A stretch of DNA of 64,000 nucleotides, taken from assembly GCA_963693365.1 (NCBI GenBank), contig CAVNZM010000010.1, positions 2,046,001 to 2,110,000 on the forward strand, in the 5' to 3' direction. Position numbers and translations under genes: made by a program. The stretch's first letter is position 1, and each line of letters starts with the position of its first letter. This DNA is from Amoebidium appalachense (Eukaryota; Ichthyosporea). Below are positions 26,878-50,812 of the stretch, piece by piece. The notes beneath the pieces were generated by a model, which was not told where the DNA came from, made no database searches, and saw nothing but the letters and a program-made list of their open reading frames with translations.

Positions 26878-27965
26878 GCGTGCGTGCGTCCTACCCCCGG
26901 CCCCAGGAGGGGGCAGATACACCCTCTGGCTACAAGGCAACCAGATCCCAGGCAACATCCCCGGCTCCCTCAACCGTCTGACCAAGGAGTACCTCAAGGA
27001 ACGGGCCGGCAGGACAGAGGCCATATCCATCCTTACCGACCCCCGTCTACTCCTAGCAGAGAGGGACCCCGTAAGCTGCTAAACAAGGGCCCAGCCCAGG
27101 CATCGATCCGGGCAGTACGGGGCAACACCTGGAGCCTATCACTGGCTATGGGCACCCTGCCCACCATGACCAGGCTACACCGTGACCAGCCAACCATTGT
27201 CACCCAGCCCACATGCTCCAGATGCCACCAGCACCCGGAGACGACAGCCCACCTTTGGGCCTGTCCGGCACATGCGGAGGCAACCCCCCCCTCTAATTTC
27301 GGCCATCACAGCATGCATCTACAATGTTTTGCACTCCCGGCACCCCAAGACCTCCACGGACACCACGTAACACGACCCTTCCACCCACACACCCCAAAAT
27401 GCACAAACACAAACACCCCAACACCACACGTAAACAAAGAGGTAGAGCCCCACCAAAACCCAAACCACACACACAAACACCCCCAACACACACACAGCCA
27501 GCATGCCCAACATGTAGACACACCCACAGAACCAACCAACCATGTAACACTAGGCTCCTAGACCACTACACCGTAGCCACACTCTATGTCCAACACCATA
27601 TTCTGCTAGGTAGCAACCCACCACCACCAGTCCCCTCCATCCATCCATATCCTCCGTAGGCCCCACCCACACCACGCCACACATTCCACCACTTTAAACG
27701 AACCAATGAGAGCCCGGTTTTGAGGTTTATTCGTACTTGAGTGGAGGGGAAGCCTGGTGCTACCCACCGGCGTGGCTGGGGTGAATACCATGGGCAAAGT
27801 GTGTGCAAATAGTTAGGATCGTTTAAAGGTGTGTTAGCTTAGCTAATAATACCGTAGCACCCTAGCTAGATTACTGTCGGTGCTGGGTGGAAGACGGTGG
27901 TTCCCCCTGAGGGCCCAAGGTGTCCCTCCAGGAACAAAACGGGATAAAATATATAAAAAGAAAAA
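26878..27965 (+). mobile_element. Decayed non-LTR retrotransposon, 3' end fragment
   Basis: Three consecutive frames give pieces typical of the C-terminal part of a LINE reverse transcriptase. LNRLTKEYLKERAGR (about 26964-27010) is followed by a frame change, then GTLPTMTRLHRDQP, then CSRCHQHPETTAHLWACP (about 27217-27265; Cys-x2-Cys, then His and Cys), and then ISAITACIYNVLHSRH in another frame. An untranslated stretch follows, ending in an A-rich segment (ATAAAATATATAAAAAG) near 27965. Frameshifts and stops mean it is inactive. Clade not assigned. Confidence 0.6.
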
Positions 27966-28019
27966 TGTATGTGCGTGCGTGCGCCGAGCGGGTGTGTGCA
28001 CGCGCACGTACAAGTCAGC

Positions 28020-28121
<102 letters not shown>

Positions 28122-28303
28122 ATGCGAATCAGCACACATTGCCAAGATCGTGACAGTGTCGGACTGTCTGTTAAAAGAACCTCTCCACCTGGATCACAGG
28201 TTCTCCCACAGGGTTACCCGTGAGTACTGCCACATTAACACCATAGGTTTAGAGCTTTTTTGATTTTGAAACGGGGGGTGGGGTAGGATACGTAGTAAGC
28301 TCG

Positions 28304-28349
<46 letters not shown>

Positions 28350-28445
28350 GGGGGGGGGGGGGGGGGGGCGCCACTCGGGCCCCTCCGCTGGCTGGAGGGA
28401 GGGGGTGGGAGGGGGGTACCCAATTTTGAGTAGATGCCTTCCCCC

Positions 28446-28476
<31 letters not shown>

Positions 28477-28867
28477 ACACACACGCACACACAGACACAC
28501 ACCACCAACACCGTCAACACCACCAGCCGGGCCTGCCTGTTGCCAGGGTCAACTAAGGTAGGGCCCAACCAAATACTTTGACTCAACATTAGTATGTTTA
28601 TCGGATATCAACTTGAAAACACTGATGATGGCATTTGCACCTTCTCTACATTCATCAATTGGTGTCAATCCAATTATCAGATCATGGAATGAAAAGAATG
28701 TTTGTTATGCGGATTAACCCACCGGCCAGATTGTAGTAGGCTAACATTTTTAAAAGTTTATGCATCATACATAGCATTGGTTGAACTGTGACATGTGACA
28801 CTGATGATGCATATGGCACTATTTTAATTATCAGTCGCTATAGATCGGTGACCTGCTTACTAGCCAG

Positions 28868-28901
<34 letters not shown>

Positions 28902-28957
28902 CTCCCTTCACCCCCCGCTCCCCCTCACCCCCTACCCCACCGAACCACCGTGGGCCC

Positions 28958-28992
<35 letters not shown>

Positions 28993-28993
28993 C

Positions 28994-29026
<33 letters not shown>

Positions 29027-29822
29027 TTTCTCCCCCTCTATACCTCTTGGGATCTCATACCAAGAGTGACTTGTTGCTCATGATCACTGATATTCTCGAC
29101 CATATGCATTGCCAACAGTTATACTGAAGTGCCCGGTGACTTATAAATTGCTCTCTCTCTCTCTCTCTCTCCCGCTCCCCCCCCCCCCCCCCTCCCCCCC
29201 TTCCCCCCCCCCCCCCTCCCCCCCAACCGCCACCATGCTATGGCGGCTTATTACTAAGCTCCCCACACGACCTCCCTCGTCCTTCTTTTTAACACAACTT
29301 GTGCGTGCGTTTCTTCTTAAAGTTGGCCATGGTGCATGCACTCAAGACGCGAGATTCATTCATTAAGCACTACACCGTGCACGCTGAAAACAGCTCTCTA
29401 ATCAGCATGGCATGCCGACACCGGCAAAGTACATTTCACACACGGGCAGACACAAACACCGTCCATGGCATGGACAGTCAGTCACATGTGTACACAGTAC
29501 ACACACAAACACACGTACACAGCAAATACAGACACACATATTACACACAAGCGCGGCCCCCCGTCCGCCGCATGCACAGCGAGGCTCAGCAGACACTCAT
29601 GCTTCCGGGCACACACACACGCAAACTAAACAGATATAGGAAGGAGAAAACAGAAGCGGAAATCGTGTGCACGCAGGCACGCACACATGCGCATGCAGAC
29701 ACACAATCACGCACAAACTATAGACACGCACACACTCTGAGCACGCTCACAGACTGACGCAGGGTATAGTACGAGGGGGAGGGACCATCAGAGGGGACCA
29801 ACTACGACACGGCACTACTGCC

Positions 29823-29858
<36 letters not shown>

Positions 29859-30172
29859 CTCCCCATTTTGAAAATCAAAAAAACGTGCTGTTGAAAAATT
29901 CTTGAATAATGGTGACCGTGGTGGCCCATGTATATAACGATGTTTTTTTTTGGTTCTCGTTTAGAGACGGTGGCTATGGTACATGCAAATTGCTTACGAA
30001 ATTTTGAGGCAAACAGAATCTAGGGCTTGCACAGGCTTAGACGTGTACTAAGAGGGCCGAGGCCTAAACCAATGTATGTTTCTTTAGCTTTAATAATTTC
30101 TGTTTATTTCATATAAGAGAACAATACATAATAGCAGTCCTCTCTTCCTCAATATATCCGTTTTAAGATGAC
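28122..30172. other. Intergenic stretch, no gene seen
   Basis: G run 28302-28368, C runs 28440-28462, 28867-28900, 28960-29027, CT repeats 29152-29172, a C run 29823-29856. The rest is unique, with CA-rich patches around 29500-29750. No exon could be supported. Confidence 0.6.
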
Positions 30173-30946
30173 TATCCTAGATCACCTTATTAATGCTGCA
30201 CAGTATGATATTGTGATCCGGTGCCTTAACTTTCTTTCGGAGCTACCGATGCTAGCCTCTGCTTACCCATAATATGTAATTAGGGGTGCCCTACGATGGC
30301 GCTCATTGTTGCCTAGCAAGTACATATGTCACTGGCTGCATTTGATTGGCTGCGCTGGAAAACGCAGTAGGCCGTTTGCTCGAATGTGGCTGGGCCTCCG
30401 GCAGTGTCCACGCAATAAAAAGTGTGTAAACCCCAAGTATGATATTGTGATCCGATGCCTTAACTTTCTTTCGGAGCTACCGATGCTAGCCTCTGCTTAC
30501 CCATATTATGTAATAGGGGTGTCATATACTACGATGGCGCTCATTGTTGCCTAGCATGTACATATGTCACTGGCTGCATTTGATTGGCTGTGCTGGAAAA
30601 CGCAGTAGGCCGTCGAATGTGGCTGGGCCTCCGGCAGTGTCCACGCAATAAAAAGTGTGTAAACCCAACTAGAAGTACTCTGATAGGGGTTTACACACTT
30701 TTTATTGCGTGGACATTGCCGGAGGCCCAGCCACATTCGACGGCCTACTGCGTTTTCCAGCACAGCCAATCAAATGCAGCCAGTGACATATGTACATGCT
30801 AGGCAACAATGAGCGCCATCGTAGTATCTGACACCCCTATTACATATTATGGGTAAGCAGATGCTAGCATCGGTAGCTCCGAAAGAAAGTTAAGACACCG
30901 GATCACAATATCATACTGTGCAGCATTAATAAGGTGATCTAGGATA
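30173..30946. mobile_element. Foldback (MITE-like) element with nested direct and inverted copies
   Basis: The outer ends are inverted repeats: TATCCTAGATCACCTTATTA at 30173 and its complement ending at 30946. Inside, a unit of about 230 bases (from ATTGTGATCCGRTGCC to AAAAAGTGTGTAAACC) is present twice in direct orientation (about 30209-30433 and 30444-30665) and once inverted (30689-30911). The second and third copies form a near-perfect hairpin with a loop of about 20-25 bases. No transposase ORF is present, so it would be non-autonomous. Confidence 0.8.
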
Positions 30947-31733
30947 ATACTCTGATAAGCCAGCATCCCGGTGGAGTCTAAGGAGAATGGTGTCGTAGGC
31001 CAATCAAAAAACCGTGGCTCACTTTCCAAATTTGGAAGGTAAAAATTTTCAGTTCAAAAAACGGTTTTTTCCCGCCGCCTTCACGATGTACATACTGAAG
31101 TTGAACAGCAAGAGTTGCTTCATGACACAAGACGATATTTTTCTTTGCTGCCACACAGATTTTACGAAAAGGAGGGGAGAGCCAGATGAGAAATAGAAAC
31201 ACACATGCACATATAGAAAAAAAGGGAAAACAGACAGATAACAGCTGAGAATGGTGAGTGATCATATTTCTTTCCTTTTCCCAAAACCTGCACCTGTCAC
31301 TGGGACTCGGGTTTCATTGCATTCAATCATCCTTGAATATTTTGTTTGTTTGCCTAAACTTGTTGATGTTTCTTATATATGCTTCTCCGCGTTCTGTTTT
31401 TGATCTTGCGTTCAAATAGTGCTCGTTTCCGTTCGACATCTTGCGCCTCGCGGTTTCTCTACGTGTCAAATGCTCCGGTTTATTTACTTTTCGGATGAGG
31501 TTTGCAGGTAAATAACTAACAGCCTGTCCACCCCCGCCCCCACCCCCCCCCCCCCCCCCCCACCCCACCCCCATCCCCACCCTCTCCCACTCCCCCCACC
31601 TCCCCACACCCCTCCCGTGACGACCTTTCGCCTGTTCCGCTCCACTTCACCCTTCTACCCTGCTCCCCTAGCCCTTCTACGTTCTCCCCATTTTCCACTC
31701 CTCACCTTCGGCCTCTCTCGTCCACTTCCACAC

Positions 31734-31765
<32 letters not shown>

Positions 31766-33100
31766 ACACACACACCCTCTCCCTTGCTCTTTCTCTCATC
31801 TCTTTGGGACCACCACATCCTAATTCTCCGTGGCAACTTCTGGAAATTGCATCAACCGACATTGGAAACTACGTAGAGTGCTCCCTACGGTTATTACGAT
31901 CCGAGTAGGTGACCCATCCCGGCTTCTGGACTTCACCTTGCATGCACTCCATGGGCACACTATCGTGATGTTGTTGCTTCTTTGCCGGTTCAACCAATTG
32001 CGTAACCAAAGATATTCGGACTAAGTTGTGACCGAGTGGCTGGGAGTAGCGTGTTTGTTTGTTAGTTCAACCATGGGCATATGGAGCTAAACTTAACTGT
32101 GTTTGGTTGGGAGAGTTGTTTTGTCCTTGATTCACCCCGTTTCCATGTGCTTGTCTAATGGCACGTGCCCAACAGTTATCTTAACGAATGACTTCTGTTA
32201 AGTGTCCGCTTTGTAAATGGTGTTTTTGTGTCACGGGAGTGTCTGAAAGTGTGCAGTTGTAAAGGACTGTGTACGTGTTTGTGTGTAAGCAGGGGTGGAG
32301 CCTGGTGAGTGTGGTGTGTGGGTATGGGTGTGTGTGGGGGGGAGGGGGGCGGGGGGAAAGACAGGTCGTATGTTGTTTTTGTAGGGAAAGGGGTTAGGGG
32401 AAGTTGCTTGGGACCAGTGAAGTTGAACTTGATTGAATATGGCGTTTTGCGGGATGCGGGGGTGGGGTGGGGGTGGGGGGGGGGGGGGGGGGGGGGGAAG
32501 CGCACGCCAATACCTGTGTTTGTTTGTGCTGGTGGTGCCGGGAAGAAGAGGGAGGGAGTAGGAAGATAACAGACGTTATGGTTTTTGGTGAGGAGATAAG
32601 TAAAAAAAAGGTGTGTGTGTCAGTTTGATAACTTTGATGTCCTCTCTGTTGCAGTATGCCAGTGAGCATGTGAGAAGATTTGCGTATGCATAAGTATGCT
32701 GAGCTGTACTAAAAACTTGGCACCGTTGGGCAGGGGATAGAATGTTACCACCAACAAACTATCTGTCCCCCCCCCCCCCCCTCCCTCCTCCTCCCTCCCC
32801 TCCCCTTCTTCTCCCCCGACACACACACGCATGCACGCACATGCACACACACACACTTACACTCACACTCACACTCACACATGCTGGGTACGCCCCTCCT
32901 CCTCCCCCTCCCCCCTTCACCGACACCACCCCCTCCCCCCCCTCCCCCCCCCCCTCCCCTTACCTCCCCACCGCTTCTTGCCAGGCATTCGTGAGATGGG
33001 TTGAATGGCACTATTGCCGTTTGTATGGGATATGGAATGATGTCTCCTATTTGCCTATGTTGCTTAATGATTGAATTTTTCCTCCTCCTTTCTTGTGCAG
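30947..33100. other. Intergenic/5' region of the EF-hand gene
   Basis: Mostly unique DNA with C runs (31546-31560, 31739-31765, 32767-32780), a G run (32478-32497) and short (CA)n/ACACTC repeats near 32820-32880. The missing 5' exon or exons of the EF-hand gene should lie here. An ATG followed directly by GTGAGT at 31251 was seen, but its phase does not fit. Confidence 0.5.
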
Positions 33101-37406
<4,306 letters not shown>

Positions 37407-37999
37407 TGAGGTTGATATAAAAGAGGTTGAGGTTGGGATGAGAAGGATCATAGGTCGGACAAGAAGTGAGAGGTTGATATCGAAGAGGATGATATTAAAG
37501 AGGGTGAAATAAGAAGGAGGATAATCTGACCACGGGGTCAAAAAGAAAAAACCATTCGTGATATATATGCGGGTTGCGAAAAAGAAGAGAAAAAAAACTA
37601 TTCGTGCATGATATATATGCGGGTGGTGAAAAAGAAAAATCTATTCGTGATATATATGCAGGTGGCGAAAAACAGTATATAAAGTAGCCCATGTTATTAG
37701 TTTATGGCTAGATAAGTGTAAATCGGGACGGCTTTATATACATAGAACATATGTGCATGGGGGACGGTTATATATGCCGGTTGTGGCTTCTGTCATGATG
37801 CTATCTCAGCCTACAGGATATACATTTTTTGACATCTGCTGCATACAATATATGTGTTCCATATATAATGGATTCATATTAAATGCATATGAATGCCGAT
37901 TGGCAAATCGGTTTGGCGGTGTGTATTCTGCCACCGTATATGCATACCGTGGCATCGAAAATAAATCATAAAAAAAAAAAAAAACACACACATCGGTGA
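37407..37999. other. Probable 3' UTR of the EF-hand gene
   Basis: Purine-rich repeats resembling AAGAGGTTGATAT follow the stop. Three tandem copies of a unit of about 42 bases (ATTCGTGATATATATGC) lie at 37552-37672. AATAAA is at 37960-37965, just before a run of A at 37970-37984. This would give a UTR of about 560 bases. Confidence 0.5.
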
Positions 38000-38302
38000 T
38001 TGTGTAAACCTTTTAGAGCCTATTTGTGTATATAGACTTCCCGTTCGATGCACTTGGCCCCTGCCAGCATCCGAACGGCATTATGCCTTACGTATACGAA
38101 ATTACGCAGAGCCTTGAATGATGTGTGAAGTGGAAGGGGCTGTGCTCTGATCATGACGATTGTCATATACATGTGTGTGGTGATGAATATAATCATGATG
38201 ATCCCCCCCCCCCCAAAAAAAAAATAAAAAAATAATAAAAAAAATAAACAGTTGGCACCCACCCTCAACATACACATTCAACTGTAGACGTGTGAAGAGA
38301 TT

Positions 38303-38800
38303 AGACCAATTTTGCACATCGTCGTTGCAATGTTCCTGGCATTGTTTGAACATTGCCGCCGACATTGCCGCGGCAATGTTTTGTGCCGGTTTTGCAGGAA
38401 GCTGCTTGCTCGTGGCAATGTTCGTGGCAATGTCACATTGTCGACCAGCCGCCGATCTGAAAAAAAAATAGATCGGAAATCGTTCCGGAAATTGGCGGCG
38501 CTTGGGCTTGGTGAGGCACTTTCAAGACACCAAAATCCCTATATAGAGGAACAGCGGGAGCGCTACAAATTAAAATCTAGTGTTTTATACATGTATGGGA
38601 GACGAAATGGGTCAAAAACACCCATCTTTTGTAAGAAATAAATGTAAATACGAGTGTCTCAAAATGCACCCGCCATCATCATATGATGTTGGCACGAAGC
38701 GGCCATCTTTGCCGTGGCAATGGCTTCCCGGAAATGTTGCGGAGTCTCCCCTGATCAACATTGCCAGGAACATTGCCACGACGATGTGCAAAATTGGTCT
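38303..38800. mobile_element. Terminal-inverted-repeat element (MITE-like)
   Basis: The ends are inverted copies of about 45 bases: AGACCAATTTTGCACATCGT at 38303 and its complement ending at 38800, with about two mismatches. GGCAATGTT is repeated on both arms further in. No transposase ORF fits inside the 498 bases. Target-site duplication not clear. Confidence 0.6.
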
Positions 38801-39813
38801 ATTGCCGCCAGTACCATTACGTATATACCAACCCAGGTCCCAGCCGACGCATGTGCACTTGCATATGCAAATGCACACATGTACACCTCAACGGTGTGCT
38901 TTGTATCATCAGGGGTCTGGTTCAATATCTAAACACAGTTCGAATTCCATCCCCATACACGGCCACACGCAAAAATCCAAAACTCATGCACGCACACACA
39001 CACCGGCATGCATGCAATCGAAAATTCAAGGCAGGCCTAAGCGGAGAACACACACATGTGCAAATCACATGTACACACGCGCACGCGCGCGCGCACACAC
39101 ACACACACACGCACGCACGCACGCACAGGGGTGAGGGGCCCCTCAGGCTCAGGCTTTAATCGTTCGTGGCAAACCCTTTATTTGCTTCCTGAGCAAGTAA
39201 TAGACATGAACAGGTGCATTCACTCGGACACACCCACCCACGGACACATGTACAGATACCATTCAACCTAATACTGCCGTTTTTTCAAAACATATTCATC
39301 ATACTATCTAGAGAAAAAACAACAGTACATGCCACGTTACTATAAACACATTTGGTATTTCGCATCACGCTTTCATCATGGGATTTCTACTTGCAATTGG
39401 GTGGTTTAGAGCCCATGCCTACTCCTGCCTACATTCATGTCCTTTAAATAATAATTTTTTCATTCGAATTAGTAGAAACAGTGCCCGACAGCCATAATAA
39501 AAACAAAAGTCAGTTGAAACCCATCCCGCTCCGGTATACGCACACAACTTTTACATGTTACGTAAATTTGTTCTCATGTGAGACGTAAATTATGTAAATT
39601 TGTTGAAAATCACCTTAAGTTGGGGAAAAGGCGGAGGTCGCTCCAACAAGAGACCTCCACTCACTCCGGTGAACACACATGCACGCACACACCACCACCA
39701 CAAAAAAATTATTCATGGGAGCCTTTTTAAAAAAAAAAAGGCATTCGTTCATTTCGGAATATATCGACAGGGCATTTTGGACCCAACCGTGCACTTTAGG
39801 CGAGATTTTGCAA
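38801..39813. other. Intergenic stretch, no gene seen
   Basis: Unique AT-rich DNA with a CA/CG-rich patch at 39070-39127. The methyltransferase 3' UTR should begin here. No supported exon. Confidence 0.6.
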
Positions 39814-46578
<6,765 letters not shown>

Positions 46579-46737
46579 GTTTGCTCGAACTTCTCCAATG
46601 CTGTCCAACGTTGCGTAATCATGGACCCATCAGTGGCAAAAACCTTTAAAAAACTCTGCAACCACTGAATAAGCTGAATAAGGAGACAATTGGATGTGCA
46701 CGTTGCTGTAAGGCACTGTCTTCACCGTGGGGGGGGG

Positions 46738-46776
<39 letters not shown>

Positions 46777-47807
46777 TCCGGACGTTCGAGTTATGAAGTC
46801 TAGTGATGCTGTGTCTAGACCTATTCAACCGGCTATGCTATGCCATTCACTAGGTCAGCTATGCTTCATTGATTACTATATGGTATTGATGAATCTCTCT
46901 CTCCGCGGTACCTCCGAGCCAGGGGTCGACACACAGACAAAACACATGTACATGTGTTCGTGTTTCACTGGCCTGGTGACTCTTGCCGAGACTCGAGTGC
47001 GCGCAAATTCAAATTTCAGCAATAAACCAATCAGATAACACTGAGCAAACCCTGTTACGCAACTGCGCCGAAGCCGCATTCCAGAATCGAAAAACACCAT
47101 TTATGGTAATGGTTCCGATCATTCCAGTGTTCACGGTTGGCGGCGCTCGAAGCTGATTGGGTTATCGTCCACCTGCCCTTTATGGCAACCATTTTTCTTG
47201 CTACAGTGGCACTATCCGAAACGTCGAAATCATGCAAAAAAGAAGCTGTAAACTCATATTTTGCTGCAATATAGTGTTCAAATAATTAAAACACGTGTTT
47301 AAGACCATGTGGATGTCCGGCATGAAGGGCGGAGTCAAGCAAGTTTTATTATTTGCACTCCTCCGCGCCAATATTGACACACTATATGGCGGAATTTGTA
47401 ACAAGCCTGGCTTCAGTCCCACACTCCTGTAAGCAGCCCAATATAAATTTACATTGAATAAACATTATATGTCTTTCCTGTACATCTTTTTACGAGTGTG
47501 AGATTTTCACGACGGCAACAAGGCAAGCCGCCAGGATAATCGATATGCATTGATTAGCAAGAACGATCTCCAGAAAACGAACTTTGATTGGTTCGTATGG
47601 CTCTAGAAATCGAGCACATATGATTGGATAAGCGCCCATTTACCGGGGAGTATAAATTGTTGAGCTGAGATGTCGAGAGTCAGTTTTCGTGGATAGTTTT
47701 TGGTGTGTCTCATATAGTTCTTTTTCCACCCTCAGAAAAAAAACACCAAAAACTCGTTAGAGAGTATACATTGTGATAGGCAAGAGGGGAAGAAAACGTT
47801 AGAGAAA
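46579..47807. promoter_or_regulatory. Divergent intergenic region between methyltransferase and acetate kinase genes
   Basis: Holds a G run at 46729-46775 and otherwise unique DNA. CCAAT boxes lie at 47027-47031 and, inverted, near 47585 and 47621. TATAAAT is at 47651-47657, 150 bases before the acetate kinase ATG. The two genes are transcribed away from each other. Confidence 0.5.
47651..47657 (+). promoter_or_regulatory. TATA box of acetate kinase gene
   Basis: TATAAAT, 150 bases before the ATG, with inverted CCAAT boxes 30-70 bases further upstream. Position is plausible for a core promoter; untested. Confidence 0.45.
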
Positions 47808-49928
47808 ATGGCTTCGGTTCTTGTTTCACAGATGGCCACGCAGTTGGCATCGCAGCCACAGCTCATCGCCGCGGCATCTACGGCCAGGTAGGGTAGAGGT
47901 GTGCGGAGGTGTGGTTCTTGTCTTGGTGGATTATATATGGATATTTGCACACATAAAGGCATGCAAGCTGACAAATAGAAAAATAAGGGGAACGCTTTTT
48001 GTATATATGCGCGGTGCTGTTTCTGGCCGCTAGGTGTTTTGTTTGAATCATACTATCTCTGCTTGACCAAGTCTGCCATTGGTAAGAACAAACATAGAGC
48101 ATTTGATTCGCATTCTCTTTAATCTGAACATTGATTCAGTAATGATTAGAGAGTTACTCGAAGGGTTTGAGAGGTGGTATCAAGAAGCTAGCTTGGCAGG
48201 GAAGACTACTTATCGTTCTCGACTTGGAGCGATCAACATCCAGATCGAGCATTGAATTGAATCATCCACCTAGCAGGTCAAGAGAGGAGGTCTCTAACAC
48301 TGCTATTGTCCCACAGCTTCCGCTATGCCGTCCGCTACGCCTCGATCGCTCGTGGTACGTACTCGATCCTGACTAGGCACGCTTTCACCTTGGTTGTTAA
48401 TTGTCTTCGCAAGAAAACACTCCTAGGATTCGCAAGTTAACGCTCCTGAAAGGGAAACTGGGTTCCTTTGTGACTTGGCTGCAGCCAAAATTGCACAGCA
48501 GGAAACGGGGCCAGGGTGGGGAATGGGCGGGGAGGGCGAGGAAGGGGGGCAGGGAGTTGAGAGAGAGTTGGGGGGGGGGGGGAGGGGGGGGGAAGGAGCA
48601 AAGAAAACACAACACTAAACATGCTCTATGCTCTTTCTTCCTTCGAACTCGAGCGACCTCTTGTAACTGACCTTATGAATCTGATTTTCACTCTTAGAGC
48701 AAAGGCGGTACAAGTCCACAGTGCCGGGCAAGAACGTGTTTGTGCTCAACTGCGGAAGCTCGTCGATCAAGTACCAGCTGCTGGAGGTGATGGGGCCCAA
48801 GGAGGCAAAGGTCGTGTGTCAAGGTCTGGTCGAGCGCATAGGCGAGAAGGCCAGCCCCATCAACCACAAGAAGTACGTGTTTTCTGTTTTGTTATGTTTT
48901 CTGTTTTATTTCTTTTTTTTTTCTTTTTTTTTTTTTCCCCTTTCTTGGTTTGGGGGGGAGGGGGGGGGGAGGGGAAGAAAGAGGGGATGGGGGGGGGGGG
49001 GGGGATGTAGTTTTCTTCCCCCCCCCCCCCCCCCCCTTTTTTTTTCCCGTTTGTGACTGTGATAAAGGAGGGGGGGGGGGGGGGGGGGGGGAGAGGGTGG
49101 TTGAGCTGTGCGGATGGTTGCAAGAGTTTGCAGACTTATTCGGGTGGGCTGGGGGGGGGGGGGGGGGGGGGGGGGAGGGGGGGTTAGAAAGGTAAGGGAT
49201 TGGGGGGGTGGGGGGTGGGGGAGCGAGTGGATGGATGGATGAGTGTCTTTGTCGAAGAGGGTGAGTTAGGTGAGTAAGGGGCTTTAAGGGATGGGTTGTG
49301 GGGTCGGGAAGATGGTGGGTGTGCATTGGGGGTGTGCTGTGCAACCTTATTTGGGTAATCCGTCATTTAGATGTACTTCGTATTCTATAGCACATTCTAA
49401 CCACCATCTCTCCTCCCCCCCCCCCCCCCCCTTCCCCGCGCTCTCTCTATAGCACATATTAACCACCATCTCCTCCCCCCCCCCCCCCCCCTCCCCGCGC
49501 TCTCTCACACAGGGAGGATGCCTCTTCTGACTGTGCGCCCAGCAAGAAGTTCGAGGTGCCGCTTAAGGACCACAGTGTGGGTCTGGCCGAGGTCTGCCGT
49601 CTGGTCTACCCTGGTGGGTGCCCTTGTGCCGGGCCGGACAATATATGGGGGGGGGGGGGGGGGAATAAGGAATTTGATACCCTTTCGGGTCGCATTGACC
49701 GATAAATGTGAATTGACTTGTATTAGGGGATTCTGTTAGCCGTCGCGGGGGGCTTTTTTTTGCAGGAAGGGGTTGCCGGGTCGGAAGTTTTCATGGCATT
49801 GGGAGAGAAATCACGAAATCTGAGAATCTGACACCGTGTCTGGTCACTTTGGCTAATCGAATACCCGTTGAAAGCAATTAGTTATAAGGGGACTCTGTGA
49901 GTCGTCTGGTGGTGGTGGTGGTGGTGGT

Positions 49929-49963
<35 letters not shown>

Positions 49964-50095
49964 CTGAGTGTGGGTTGAGGAGGCGGGTAAGATTGGGGGA
50001 GGGGTCAAAACAAGAATCCAGCAAAGAAAGAACGAGAACACACACATGCATTTCTTAGTAGTAACATACTTCCTTTCCTTTTTCTGCCATCAAAA

Positions 50096-50126
<31 letters not shown>

Positions 50127-50429
50127 AGGAAAGAAAAGGAAGAGAGATCGAGAGAGAGAGAGATGAAGACAAGGATCTAGCAAAGAAAGTAAGATGGCAC
50201 ACACATGCACCTAGTAGTAACAAACATCCCTTCCTTTTCCTTTTTCCACCACCATCAAACAGGAGACCTGAACACCGTGGACCTGTACGCCATTGGCCAC
50301 CGCGTGGTGCACGGTGGGGAGAAATTCGCACGGTCCGTTGTTATCAACAATGAGGTCGTGCAGTCCATCAAGGACAACGTGGTCCTTGCGCCCCTGCACA
50401 ACCCTGGCAACCTCATGGGCATCGAGGGT

Positions 50430-50473
<44 letters not shown>

Positions 50474-50776
50474 TTGGGGGGGGAAGATAGTGTGTTTGGG
50501 GAAGGGGGGGGGAGGGAGGAAGGGAGGTACATTCGTGCGGCTGTGATTGGGTGTGAAACGTAGTTCTGGCACCCTGCACAACCAAGGCAACCTCATGGGC
50601 ATCGAGGGCACGTGCGCGTGTGGTTCAGGCGGGGAGGAGGAGAGGGGGGGGGGGGGGGGGGGGGGGGTATTGTGAGAAGGCTAGGGATACTTGGTATGAT
50701 GGCACGCAAGGGTTCTACGTTTTTCGGTTTTGCATGGTTTTACCATTTTTTGTCTCTAGAGGGGAGGGGGACAAGC

Positions 50777-50812
<36 letters not shown>

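Noticed and set aside
31326-31442. Small minus-strand ORF starting MSNGNEHYLNARSK
   Set aside because: 38 residues, no homology recognised, no clear splice sites or promoter. Cannot be told from chance.
39697-39740. Poly-A/T runs as retroposed gene tails
   Set aside because: A and T runs here border C or G runs in introns and lack an adjacent intronless gene copy.
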